From Magnetococcales bacterium (lineage in GTDB: Bacteria > Pseudomonadota > Magnetococcia > Magnetococcales > UBA8363), in assembly GCA_015228815.1 (NCBI GenBank), contig JADGCV010000016.1, forward strand, positions 1 through 64,000: DNA of 64,000 nt, read 5' to 3'. The notes under the pieces were generated by a model that saw only the letters and a program-made list of their open reading frames with translations, did not search any database and was not told where the DNA came from. Of the stretch, positions 39,008 to 48,412 are shown in pieces. Both the position numbers and the translations under genes were made by a program. Every line of letters begins with the position of its first letter. Position 1 is the stretch's first letter.

Positions 39008-41877
39008 GGATGATCTCCCCGTTTCTCCGTTGTCATGACCGGCAGCGTCACGGTGACCCGGGTCCCTTCATGTTCCTTCGAGGCAAAGGACATCCGGCCT
39101 CCATGATTGACGATGATCGAGTTGGCGATCGACAATCCCAACCCGGTGCCATCCCGTTCCCCCTTGGTGGTGAAAAAGGGGTGGGTCAGTTTGGCCATGT
39201 TTTCCTCGGGAATGCCGATTCCTTCATCGGAAATGATGACCTGGACCTCCTTGGAGACAGCTTCATGGGTCATGGAAATTTCCACGGCACACGTCCGTTG
39301 GGACAGGGCTTGCAGGGCATTGAGGAGCAGGTTGATGAACACCTGTTCCAATTGCCGACTGTTTCCGAGAACATGAACCGGTTCCTCCAGAATGCGTGTG
39401 TGGAAATGGTCGGTATGACGGCTGATCTGTCCGCGCAGGATGCCGATGGCCTCATAAAGGACCTCCCTGAGATCGAACGGCTTGCGGACCGGGGCCTGAT
39501 CCTGTCGGGACAGGTGTTTGAGGTTGCCGATGATCCCTTGGATCCGTTCCGAACCTTTGCGGATTCCTTCGAGCAGCCTTGGAATGGTATCAAGGCTTTC
39601 GCTGGCCGGCAGACCGGCGAGAAGGCTCTCCTGGTGTTCTTCGAGGGAATGGGCGAGCAAAACCTGGAGATCGGGCCATATTTCCAGGAGCATGACCGCG
39701 TTGAACTGTATGGCATTGTTGGGATTGTTGATTTCATGCGCCACACCCGCCGCGAGGGTGCCGATGGTCGCCAGACGTTCCCGGTGGAAGGCCATTTGTT
39801 CGAGGGTCTGTTTTTCCCGTTCGGCCCGCAGCCGTTCGGAAATGTCACGGGCGCTCATGAACAGATGGTCCGGTTTGAGATCGTCCCCCTGAAGATGACT
39901 GGCGCTGATTTCCACGGGAAAATGGGACCGATCGCGTCGGCGAAGGTGGGCAATGTCGATCTGGGGTTCCGAATGGGTGATCCTTTTCCAGGCCACGCCC
40001 CATCGTTCCATGGTCATTCCCTCGATGATGTCCACCGCCGACAGCGACAGCAGTTCCTCGCGGGAATACCCGAGCATGATCGACGCCGCCTGATTGCAGC
40101 GCACCACATGGCCCCTGGGAGAGAACCACAGCATGGCATCACGGGTATTGTCAACGGAAAATTGTACCAGATTCAACGCATCTTCCGCCAGTTTCCGTTC
40201 GGAAATATCATCGAAGATGGCGACGATTTCTCCCGAGGGGAGTTTGTAGACCCGGTTTTCGAACCATAGTTTCAATCGTTGATCGCTGTACAGGGCAACG
40301 GGATGGTTGGCGGGAAGCGCGGTCCGATAGACCCGTTGGAAGACATCGAACAGACCGAAGGCGTGAATTCCGGGGAACACCTCGGTCACCCTTTTTCCCA
40401 GGATTTCCTCTTTGCGGGTCCGGGTCAGGAGCGTTCCCATCCGGTTGATGTCGCGAATGATGAAATCGGCGCCATTGTCGCAGGCTTCGTAAACCGCGAC
40501 CCCCGCGGTCATCGTGTCCACCAGGGAACGGTAGCGATGTTCACTTTCCTTGAGCGAGGCCTCGATGATTTGTTGTTCCCGCTGTTGGCGCTTTCTGTTG
40601 TCGAGTTCCAGGGCCAACGCGATGGTTCGTTGCGCCACGGTTCGTTCAAGATTGTCGAGCGTCCGGGCAACCTCGTCGGCCATGGTGTCGAAGGCCTTGG
40701 CGAGAACGCCGACCTCGTCCTTTCCGGAGTGCTGGCTGCGGACATACCGATGACCGGCGGACAGTTGATGCGCCGCCTCGGTCAGTCGTCTGAGCGGACG
40801 GGTCAGACGGCGCGTCAAAAGAAAGGCGACCAGAATGAAGGCCCCGGTCGCCATGAAGCCGATGAACAGGGCAAACCCCACCGCCGTTGTCATCGGTTGC
40901 ATCAGGTCTTCCTGGTCCATCTGCACCACCAGACCCCAACTCCATTCCGAGAAAAGACGGATGTGGCGGTAGGCGGCCAGAACCATGACATTGTTGCGAT
41001 CCTGCGTTTCGATAAATCCTTCCTGGCCACTGGAGGCAATTTTTGTCGGCAGCAGGACAATGTTTTCTTCATCCGCCTCTTTCTTGAAGAGTGGCGGACC
41101 TGGGTGAACCAGGTCGATTCCCTGCTCATTGACGACGATGACCTCCACCGCCGTGCTCCACGGATCCATGGCAATGGCGACGATCGGTTGAAGAAAGGGG
41201 GCCAACGATATTTCGAGGATCACAAGGGCGGATGGATCCTCCGAATTCAAGAATATGGGACTGCCGACCAAAAACGATTCCGGTTTTTCCGGGGGCAGAA
41301 ATTCTCCGATGTAGTCCTGCCGCGTCGTGCGGATCCGGTCGATGAATTGCTGTTTCACCAGGTCCCTATTGTCCATTTCCGGATGGGTCGAAAGGATGGG
41401 GGATCCGCCTTCGATATTCAGGATATGAATGTCTCGATAATAGGGGGCGTGCGATTGCAGTTCTTGAAGGAATGGTTCCAAAAACGCACTCGAAAATTGA
41501 CGTGTTGTTTCTTCCGTGGGTGCCGATTCAGGCCTGGGGAGGGACAGAATGGTCTTCAATTGTTCCTTCAAAAACCGATCCTGGGCCAGAAATCCGGCAT
41601 CGGAACGAAGTTCCTTGAACGTCTGTAGAACCCGATCCTTTTGCATGTCGGCCAGTATGTTGATGGTGCGAATCGCCTGATTTCTTTCGTCGCCGAACCA
41701 CCCCAGAAAGGTGCTTCCTGGAAAACCATGCAAAAAAATCCAGATGGCAATCGAGAAAATGGCAATGAAAAGCAGACTGAAGGTGATGATGAACCGGGTG
41801 GTGATGCTGGAAGAGGAGGGGGCGGGCACGGTTGGCCTTTGTGCGTGTATCGTTTGATGGAAGTGACCATGAATCAT
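39004..41877 (-). CDS. Cache-HAMP-PAS-PAS sensor histidine kinase
   Basis: A 957-residue membrane kinase. It has a first membrane helix, a periplasmic Cache-like sensor of about 270 residues, a second helix, HAMP, a short coiled coil, two PAS domains, HisKA with the phospho-histidine in VAHEINNPNN, and HATPase with DEGIGIP and GTGLGLS. The ATG at 41877 is preferred; an upstream start at 41934 adds 19 unremarkable residues. It is translationally coupled to the NtrC-family regulator, so the pair is a two-component system. The 41878-42186 gap upstream shows no gene. Confidence 0.92.
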   Translation of the reverse strand: MIHGHFHQTIHAQRPTVPAPSSSSITTRFIITFSLLFIAIFSIAIWIFLHGFPGSTFLGWFGDERNQAIRTINILADMQKDRVLQTFKELRSDAGFLAQDRFLKEQLKTILSLPRPESAPTEETTRQFSSAFLEPFLQELQSHAPYYRDIHILNIEGGSPILSTHPEMDNRDLVKQQFIDRIRTTRQDYIGEFLPPEKPESFLVGSPIFLNSEDPSALVILEISLAPFLQPIVAIAMDPWSTAVEVIVVNEQGIDLVHPGPPLFKKEADEENIVLLPTKIASSGQEGFIETQDRNNVMVLAAYRHIRLFSEWSWGLVVQMDQEDLMQPMTTAVGFALFIGFMATGAFILVAFLLTRRLTRPLRRLTEAAHQLSAGHRYVRSQHSGKDEVGVLAKAFDTMADEVARTLDNLERTVAQRTIALALELDNRKRQQREQQIIEASLKESEHRYRSLVDTMTAGVAVYEACDNGADFIIRDINRMGTLLTRTRKEEILGKRVTEVFPGIHAFGLFDVFQRVYRTALPANHPVALYSDQRLKLWFENRVYKLPSGEIVAIFDDISERKLAEDALNLVQFSVDNTRDAMLWFSPRGHVVRCNQAASIMLGYSREELLSLSAVDIIEGMTMERWGVAWKRITHSEPQIDIAHLRRRDRSHFPVEISASHLQGDDLKPDHLFMSARDISERLRAEREKQTLEQMAFHRERLATIGTLAAGVAHEINNPNNAIQFNAVMLLEIWPDLQVLLAHSLEEHQESLLAGLPASESLDTIPRLLEGIRKGSERIQGIIGNLKHLSRQDQAPVRKPFDLREVLYEAIGILRGQISRHTDHFHTRILEEPVHVLGNSRQLEQVFINLLLNALQALSQRTCAVEISMTHEAVSKEVQVIISDEGIGIPEENMAKLTHPFFTTKGERDGTGLGLSIANSIIVNHGGRMSFASKEHEGTRVTVTLPVMTTEKRGDHP

Positions 41878-42186
41878 GGCGAAAAGGGACACCTCTTGTC
41901 CAGGTTTGCATGACTGGGAAACAATTCCATACAATAATATGATGTATAAAGACGTTCGGATCCGGTCGTTTGTCCATCATGAATGCGGATTATTTTCCAT
42001 ATGGTGTTGTGCAAAGATCGAGGAATGTTTGAAATAATAAATATATTTTATGGTTAATTTTCATGAATTATTCTGGCAATTGATCCCTGTTTTGGAATAA
42101 AACCGAATGGAGGTCCCTGATTGGCAATGGGGGATGGGGACGAGGATGTTGTGTCCAAAGGTGGAAATTTTGAGGGAGAATGACCA

Positions 42187-42819
42187 ATGACGAAAAAATA
42201 TGGTGGGTGGATTATCGGTACGATCATGGCAGTCCTCATGGGATGGGGCATGCCGGCGTGGGCGGCGGAAGGGGCGGGGGAAGACGGCGTTCCCCTGGGC
42301 AAGGAGGTTGCCGAAAAGGAACAGGTGTACGCCAAGGGGCTGACCTTGGCGCCATTCACTTTGAACGGCGTCGAGGTGAAGCAGGATCGTTCCATGGCTG
42401 TTCCCGATGCCTTCAAGGATCCATCGACGCGAAAGTGCAAACCGTTTTGTGTCCAGCCAGCCGAGCTTGCGGGCACCACCTTGTTCAAACTGGAAGACTT
42501 CGCCAAGATGTCCGCCGATATTTCCAGTGGCAAGATTCTCATTGTCGATATGAGGACCCCGGACTGGTTTGAAAAGGGGACGCTTCCCGGAGCCATCAAT
42601 CTTCCCTACAGCGATTTGACCTCGAGCGCCACGAAGGCCAAGGCCAAGGTGAAAAAACTGGAAGACAAGGATATCATCGTCTTCTGCAATGGCTGGTGGT
42701 GTGGACAGAGTTCCCAGGGGGTGAAGGCCCTTGAGGAAATTCAATACCCCGGCAAGATCTACTGGTTCCGCGGCGGCAACCAGGATTGGGTCGATGCCGG
42801 GCTGGCATTGGTCAAGTAG
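42187..42819 (+). CDS. Periplasmic rhodanese-like protein
   Basis: A 210-residue secreted protein with a Sec signal peptide ending near AWA-AEG and a C-terminal rhodanese domain. The catalytic cysteine is C167 in VFCNGWWCGQSS, with a second cysteine at C172 in the active loop; the usual loop is shorter and has no second cysteine. A further CKPFC pair sits at C84/C88 before the domain. The extra cysteines could support thiol relay or metal binding. It is the only gene between its promoter and the hairpin at 42828-42863. Confidence 0.85.
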   Translation: MTKKYGGWIIGTIMAVLMGWGMPAWAAEGAGEDGVPLGKEVAEKEQVYAKGLTLAPFTLNGVEVKQDRSMAVPDAFKDPSTRKCKPFCVQPAELAGTTLFKLEDFAKMSADISSGKILIVDMRTPDWFEKGTLPGAINLPYSDLTSSATKAKAKVKKLEDKDIIVFCNGWWCGQSSQGVKALEEIQYPGKIYWFRGGNQDWVDAGLALVK

Positions 42820-42827
42820 TTGGACGG

Positions 42828-42863
42828 ATGGGTCTGGAATCGGGAAACCGGTTTCGGACCCAT
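42828..42863. terminator. 16-bp stem-loop with GAAA tetraloop after the rhodanese gene
   Basis: Arms 42828-42843 and 42848-42863 pair throughout, with three G-U wobbles, closed by a GAAA loop. The wobbles fit RNA structure better than a DNA palindrome. It begins 8 bases after the stop codon. No U-run follows, so termination would not be classical. Confidence 0.6.
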
Positions 42864-43107
42864 TCCATGCTTCATGAAACGGGTCGCGTTTTTTCGACCA
42901 CGGTCATTCCATCCCCGGAAGGCCGGGCAGTCCCTTCACGGTCACACCAACAGGCCATCGTTTGCCTGGCCTTCTTGAGAAAAGAATATTCCTTTGTTGT
43001 CCGGTCGCAATCGGGTAGCATGAAAAATAATAATAAAATTGTTTGATTCATGAGGGAATGAACACGACTCATTCCTTGTTACCATGCATGTTCGGAGGGG
43101 GGAGATC

Positions 43108-44247
43108 ATGCTTGCGCAAAAGGGTGTGCCGCTTCTCCTCGGGGTGGCGGTTGTTTTGATATTTTTTATTGGTTTGGATGACTCCTTCCCGGAGAGGACC
43201 GACCGGGTCGCGCAAGGATGGACGATCGATGACGAAAAACGAAAAATCTATGGTCGATATGTGTTCAGCGGCCCCGACGAGGCCGTGATCGATGCCGGTT
43301 ATCAGCCCCTGGCGGTGCCAACGGGGACGGTTCCCGCGGTCATGATGCGGGACGGAATTCTGGCGCGGGAACTTGGAAAAATTGGCAAAAGTGTAAAATT
43401 TCATCCTTTCTTCGAGGGGGGGGACATCAATTCCTTTTTGTTTTCCCGACATCTGGAGGTGATGTGGGCCGGGGATATGCCGGTCATCAAGGCGGCGGCG
43501 CGGTTTCCGGTCATCGTGACGGCCCAGGTCAAGACGGCCTTTGCCGCGATCATTACCCGCAATCTCTATTCGATGGATCGACTCAAGGGACGGCGTGTCG
43601 GCTATGTTCCGGGTTCGTCGGCCCATCAGGTGTTGCTTAACGGACTGGCATTGCAGGGAATGACCGACAAGGACGTGTCCCTGGTCGAAATTCCGGTGAA
43701 CCGGATGATCGGGGCGCTCAGGGAGGGAATGGTCGATGCCATTGCCGTATGGGAACCAACGATCACCCTGGCCAGGGAACAATTGAAGGACCATGCCGTT
43801 CCCTACCGCGCCCTGACTCAGAGCTTTCTTTATTTTTCGAAGGATTTTTTCGATAAACACTTCGAAGCTGCCAGACTCCTGACCGCCGCCACCCTGCGCG
43901 CGGTGCGTTGGATGAGTCGCAGCCGGGAGAATGCCCGCAAGGCCTGCCAGTGGCATCGTGCCCTGGCGGAAGCGTTTTCCAGGGGAACCGAGTTTCTTTC
44001 CGAGGATCAATGTCTTTCGATCCTCCACCGCGACCTGCTTGACCCGCTCCCCATGGCCATGATTCCCCCGGAGAGCCTTCATGCCGAAGGGGCGATGTCC
44101 CGGAAATTCTTGTTTCTGCAACAGATTGGCATCCTGGATCGGACCATGGATTTCAAGCAGGTGCGGTCCGCGTTCAGGACCGACCTCCTTGAGGAAATGA
44201 TCATGGACAAGGAACGCTGGCGCATCATGGAATTCGACGATCGATGA
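43108..44247 (+). CDS. NMT1/SsuA-like substrate-binding protein, no transporter nearby
   Basis: A 379-residue protein anchored or exported by an N-terminal hydrophobic segment (LLLGVAVVLIFFIGL). The rest is the two-lobe binding fold of the ABC-type nitrate/sulfonate/thiamine-precursor group (LKGRRVGYVPGSSAHQVLLNGL, LREGMVDAIAVWEP). No permease or ATPase gene is adjacent, so it may serve as a sensor component or work with a distant transporter. A purine-rich site (GAGGGGGGAG) is just upstream of the ATG at 43108. Confidence 0.8.
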   Translation: MLAQKGVPLLLGVAVVLIFFIGLDDSFPERTDRVAQGWTIDDEKRKIYGRYVFSGPDEAVIDAGYQPLAVPTGTVPAVMMRDGILARELGKIGKSVKFHPFFEGGDINSFLFSRHLEVMWAGDMPVIKAAARFPVIVTAQVKTAFAAIITRNLYSMDRLKGRRVGYVPGSSAHQVLLNGLALQGMTDKDVSLVEIPVNRMIGALREGMVDAIAVWEPTITLAREQLKDHAVPYRALTQSFLYFSKDFFDKHFEAARLLTAATLRAVRWMSRSRENARKACQWHRALAEAFSRGTEFLSEDQCLSILHRDLLDPLPMAMIPPESLHAEGAMSRKFLFLQQIGILDRTMDFKQVRSAFRTDLLEEMIMDKERWRIMEFDDR

Positions 44248-44467
44248 TCCGGGGTTGATTTCATCAATCGGTCGAAGGGGCAACTTCTGCCTGGTCCATG
44301 TGGGTCTTTTTTTCCTCCTTTTTGCGCATCGAGGAGGGATCCGGGCGTGGGATTTTCTTCATCATGTTGATTTATAATAAATAATAAAAGAAGATCGACT
44401 CTGGCAGCCGGTTTGCGATGTACCCATGCGGCACTGGTATCCTCAAACCGATTCAATGGAGCAGGAA

Positions 44468-44866
44468 ATGAAAATTCCCGGATTGGCGATGGTGATTCCT
44501 GGCATCATGTTTTCCAGTCTGATCGACATGTCCAACGGCGAAATGGTGTCGGAGCAGACCCAGTGGGAGGGACAAAAAGCCGCGACGTCGCATGCCAATG
44601 CCGTTTCACGGGACCCGGAGATCGTTACCGCCCTGCTGCATCAGGGGCGGATGCTGGATGCCATGGATCTTCAGGGACGCACGACGCTGATGTGGGCCGC
44701 GGAACATGGTGAAACGGCTCTTGTGCAAAAGTTGCTCGAATCGGGCGCCGATGTCAACGCGACCGACTGGTGGGGGCGGACGGCGTTGAGTTTGGCCCTG
44801 GCCAATGAGCATCGCCGGATCATTGCCCTCCTGGTGGAATATGGGGCGCAACTGACGGCGGGATGA
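44468..44866 (+). CDS. Ankyrin-repeat protein
   Basis: A 132-residue protein with an N-terminal hydrophobic segment (possible signal or anchor) and two clear ankyrin repeats (DLQGRTTLMWAAEHGETALVQKLLESGADVN and DWWGRTALSLALANEHRRIIALLVEYGAQL) plus a partial one before them. GGAG lies 7-8 bases upstream of the ATG at 44468. It ends 44 bases before the radical SAM gene and is probably co-transcribed with it. The partner is unknown. Confidence 0.78.
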   Translation: MKIPGLAMVIPGIMFSSLIDMSNGEMVSEQTQWEGQKAATSHANAVSRDPEIVTALLHQGRMLDAMDLQGRTTLMWAAEHGETALVQKLLESGADVNATDWWGRTALSLALANEHRRIIALLVEYGAQLTAG

Positions 44867-44910
44867 GTTTGGTTGCCGTTACTTTTGTGGATTTTCATTG
44901 GAGAGGCATC

Positions 44911-46245
44911 ATGGAAAAAGACCGGAACGATTCCCGCGGCGCTTCCCCGGTGGGACCGACGGGTGAATCGCTTGTCTTCATGAGGCATCCGGGCCACCGG
45001 CTTCGTTCCGGGGCGGCGATCGTCGCCCGGGCTTCCCTGGGTGAGCGGGAACCGGAATCGCAAGCGGGTTTGTCCTCCGCGATCCCGGCGGCCTCCGGGA
45101 CGGTCCAGGGGGAGGGCGTTCCCAATCAATTCACGGGGCCATCGTTTCGCACCCGAAGGGAACGTTTTCGCTTTGACGGTCACAAGATGATGTACCACCT
45201 GGACCGGGTCATGGCCTGGCAACGTGGCGAGCGTTTCGCCCCGATTCACATCGACATGGGGTTGACGAAATTTTGCAATACCGCCTGCATCTATTGTTAT
45301 GCGGTGGTGCAGAACATGTCGCGGGGGACGATGATCGAGCGGGAGGCCTTGTTGCGTTTCATCGATGATTGCGGACGGTTGGGGGTGCGTTCCATCGGTT
45401 TCATCGGCGATGGCGAACCCACACTCAATCCGGCGGTCTATGATGCCGCGGTCCTGGCCCGTCAACGGGGGGTGGATACCGCGATGGCGACCAATGGCTT
45501 GCTCCTGGACATGGATCGCGCCCATGATTGCCTGCGGGATATGACCTGGATTCGTTTCAATCTGTCCGCCGGCAACCGGGAAGGATTTCAGCGGATTCAC
45601 CAGTCGAAGGGGGACAATCTGGATTTGTTGTCGGAAAAGATTCGTGCATTGGTTGCCCTGCGCAAGGAACATGGATATCCCTGTACCCTGGGTTTGCAAA
45701 TGGTCTTGATCCCGGAAAACTTCGACCAGATTTTGCTGGAGGCAGAATTGGCGGCGGCGTTGGGGGTCGATTATCTGGTGATCAAACAATGCGCCGATTC
45801 GGAATACAAGGAACTCGGCGTCGATTACCGCCGCTATGCCCAGGCGGAACAGGACCTGAAAAAAGCCGAAGCCCTATCGACGCCGGAATATGTGGTCCAG
45901 GTCAAGTGGAACAAGATCAATGCCGCTGACGAAACGTCGCTTTATCATGAAGGGGTGCGCAAATACGACGTGTGCATGGGTACCCCGTTTCTCTCGCAAC
46001 TCTCCGGTAATGGCGATGTCTATCCCTGTGGCCCCTTCTATGGCAAAAAGCGCTTTCTGATCGGAAACATCCACGAACAATCCTACCATGACATCGTCAT
46101 GGGGGATCGGTACTGGGCAGTCCATGAAGACATCGCCACCTGGGTCGATGTCCACAAGGATTGCGCCATCGGCTGTCGTCAGGACTACATCAATAAATTT
46201 CTCTGGGATCTGAACAATCCACCGGAACATGTCAATTTTATTTGA
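44911..46245 (+). CDS. Radical SAM protein with C-terminal cysteine motifs
   Basis: A 444-residue radical SAM enzyme. The cluster motif CNTACIYC gives C122, C126 and C129. The GFIGDGEPTLNP segment binds AdoMet. The C-terminal third has further cysteines (CMGTPF, YPCGPFYG, CAIGC) like the SPASM/twitch auxiliary clusters. An N-terminal extension of about 105 residues is low-complexity. The substrate is not evident; no short peptide gene is adjacent. The ATG at 44911 follows GGAG by 8 bases. Its end overlaps the convergent next gene by 8 bases. Confidence 0.85.
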   Translation: MEKDRNDSRGASPVGPTGESLVFMRHPGHRLRSGAAIVARASLGEREPESQAGLSSAIPAASGTVQGEGVPNQFTGPSFRTRRERFRFDGHKMMYHLDRVMAWQRGERFAPIHIDMGLTKFCNTACIYCYAVVQNMSRGTMIEREALLRFIDDCGRLGVRSIGFIGDGEPTLNPAVYDAAVLARQRGVDTAMATNGLLLDMDRAHDCLRDMTWIRFNLSAGNREGFQRIHQSKGDNLDLLSEKIRALVALRKEHGYPCTLGLQMVLIPENFDQILLEAELAAALGVDYLVIKQCADSEYKELGVDYRRYAQAEQDLKKAEALSTPEYVVQVKWNKINAADETSLYHEGVRKYDVCMGTPFLSQLSGNGDVYPCGPFYGKKRFLIGNIHEQSYHDIVMGDRYWAVHEDIATWVDVHKDCAIGCRQDYINKFLWDLNNPPEHVNFI

Positions 46246-48412
46246 CCCCTGATCTTTTGCAGCAGTCACGGATCCATTGGGCCATGCTTGCGGGCGCTGT
46301 TTCCGCCACGCAGCGACGGGCAACTTTTGCCCATTCGTCTTCGCTCACCAGACCGGCGAATGGACCTTTTCCCGGTTCCGGTGGTTCGGACCAAGGGTTC
46401 CCGGCATACTTTTGATAGACTGAGTCGAGCAGCGCCAAGGCTCCTTTTTCGGTGGCTTCCTTCTGCAAGCCCTGTATGGCCGTGAGCAGCGTTCTCGTCT
46501 CTGTCAGCGTTTCCTCCAGAGAGGGACCACCGGTCTTCTTGCGGGCGGTATGGTAGCGTTCCAGCACAGTGCGCAGAAAGGTTGCCAGCTCCAGCGTTTT
46601 CTCTGCCACCCTTTTGTCGCTGGAAAGAGTTGGCCATTGAATCGCATCTCCCGAGGTACTTGCCGGCGCACAACGACAGACACTTTCCATGACCCGGTCG
46701 GCCATATTCCGCAAGTCTTCCGATGATTGGGGCAGGTCTTTTTCATTCGCTTTGGACGACAGATTGAGTCTCAGTCGCTCTGCGGCCCGCCCCAGGCGCA
46801 GGAGGTCGAGATCCTGGCGCCCCATGGCCTCCTCGTGGCGAACCAGAACGGTCACCATGAGGCTCAGGGCAGGGTCGTTAACGGGAGCCTCAGCCTCCAG
46901 AGCGGCCAACGAGCCCAGGCAGTTGACGGCACAATCGAGTCCATTCAATTGTTGCAGAGCATACTCAAGGTTGTCTCCGCCCAGTTCCAAAGCCCACCAA
47001 AACCCGATTCCTGCCACCGTGGCCTGCATCCATTCGATTTCCGACGCATTGCCGATACGGGAATAATTGATGGAGGCATTGAAGAAGGATGCCGTGATGT
47101 CATCATAATCGTCCACATTGACCAGGGCCGGGCGCACCAAGCCCGATAATATCGAGAGAAACCCTAACCGGTCATGTTTGCTTTGGGAGACGCAACCAGA
47201 AAGCCTCCCGGAACAGTTCAACCACGCAGCGGAGTTGTTCAGCATCCTGGAAACGGTTTCAGCCACTTCGCCACCAGGGTTATCGGTCCCGAACAAGGTC
47301 TGCATGACCTGGCTCAGTGATTCAATGTTGGCGATGCTGCGACGTGTGGCAAGAACGACCGAGGTCGAATGCAGCGTGTTCAACATGGCCAACGTGTCTT
47401 CTTCAAGGAGGCTATCCTTGCCGCGGGCAACAGTGGCCAATCTTCCACACAGATTGTTGAGCTGAACGTGAATGGCATGACGGCACCAGCCATCTTCCAG
47501 TTTCAGCCCGGGGATGCGTGTGCGCGCATCTTCTGATTTTACCATGCCGGAGAGAAGTTCGTGGTAGTAGTACCCTCCTTCCATGACCGCGGATTCCGAG
47601 CGGCTGAACACGTCGCCAAAGCTGCCCCATGTGGACAGCAGACCGGCATCCCATTCCGACGCCGGGACCTTCATCAGCCAGGTGCGCAAACCGGACAGGA
47701 TCTTCACGACCAACGGCTCATCAAAAGGAGCACGAAACTGGACAAGCGTCACCAAGACAAGATCCAGCCGTCGTTCCGTGGATCCCACGTCGTCCCGTTC
47801 CCATCGGTCCAGGGTATCGGCGATTGGGCCTTGCAACAGATTGACCATTTGAGACCAATTACCCTTCATCTGGGAGATGGCCATTCCAACCCGCAACATT
47901 ACTTCCTCGGGGGTGCCTAAAAAGCCTTGGCCAGGAGAGGACGTCCTGGAGGTTGGGCTGTCCTGACGATCTTTAGCGACACTCCTGGGCTCACGAGGAC
48001 GGAGATCGTCCTCAGGCAGGTTTTCAGCATCGGATAGACTGTCGTCGCTTGCCGGAGTCTCATCTCCAAGAAATTGGTGGACATCAAATCGGGATGTAAT
48101 GGCTTGAATAAATTGCTCCATGCCGTCGGACCATTCCTGTGCATCGTTGGGATTTGTCTCGGGCGGATTGGCAAGTGTCCATATCTCCATTAAGTAGTTC
48201 TTCAGGTCAGGTTTGCGATAAACGCTTTGTTTCTGATCTTTGCCAACGCCTATTTTGCTGTCGGGGATCTCCTTGCTGGTGATACCCTTATCGATTTCGG
48301 GGGGGTCTGCGGGGATTGCGGACATATGGAACCAATCGGTGTCGTTGGTGATACCCTTGCCGATTGATGGCACATTCTCTGCCATGTCTTGCTCCAGTGG
48401 GTTAGAGTTCAA
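46238..48412 (-). CDS. Hypothetical 724-residue protein coupled to a KAP NTPase
   Basis: I do not recognise this protein. It has an acidic, Ser/Pro-rich N-terminal 165 residues that look disordered, then a long helical body with no membrane spans and no clear catalytic motif. Its ATG overlaps the stop of the KAP gene, so the two are made together. A large soluble helical partner beside a membrane KAP NTPase could be the substrate-recognising or effector half of a conflict system. Two short convergent overlaps suggest that the pair was inserted compactly. Confidence 0.75.
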   Translation of the reverse strand: MNSNPLEQDMAENVPSIGKGITNDTDWFHMSAIPADPPEIDKGITSKEIPDSKIGVGKDQKQSVYRKPDLKNYLMEIWTLANPPETNPNDAQEWSDGMEQFIQAITSRFDVHQFLGDETPASDDSLSDAENLPEDDLRPREPRSVAKDRQDSPTSRTSSPGQGFLGTPEEVMLRVGMAISQMKGNWSQMVNLLQGPIADTLDRWERDDVGSTERRLDLVLVTLVQFRAPFDEPLVVKILSGLRTWLMKVPASEWDAGLLSTWGSFGDVFSRSESAVMEGGYYYHELLSGMVKSEDARTRIPGLKLEDGWCRHAIHVQLNNLCGRLATVARGKDSLLEEDTLAMLNTLHSTSVVLATRRSIANIESLSQVMQTLFGTDNPGGEVAETVSRMLNNSAAWLNCSGRLSGCVSQSKHDRLGFLSILSGLVRPALVNVDDYDDITASFFNASINYSRIGNASEIEWMQATVAGIGFWWALELGGDNLEYALQQLNGLDCAVNCLGSLAALEAEAPVNDPALSLMVTVLVRHEEAMGRQDLDLLRLGRAAERLRLNLSSKANEKDLPQSSEDLRNMADRVMESVCRCAPASTSGDAIQWPTLSSDKRVAEKTLELATFLRTVLERYHTARKKTGGPSLEETLTETRTLLTAIQGLQKEATEKGALALLDSVYQKYAGNPWSEPPEPGKGPFAGLVSEDEWAKVARRCVAETAPASMAQWIRDCCKRSGVK

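Noticed and set aside
40279-41628. A 449-codon plus-strand frame inside the Cache-PAS kinase gene
   Set aside because: It is the antisense shadow of a gene with clear kinase motifs.
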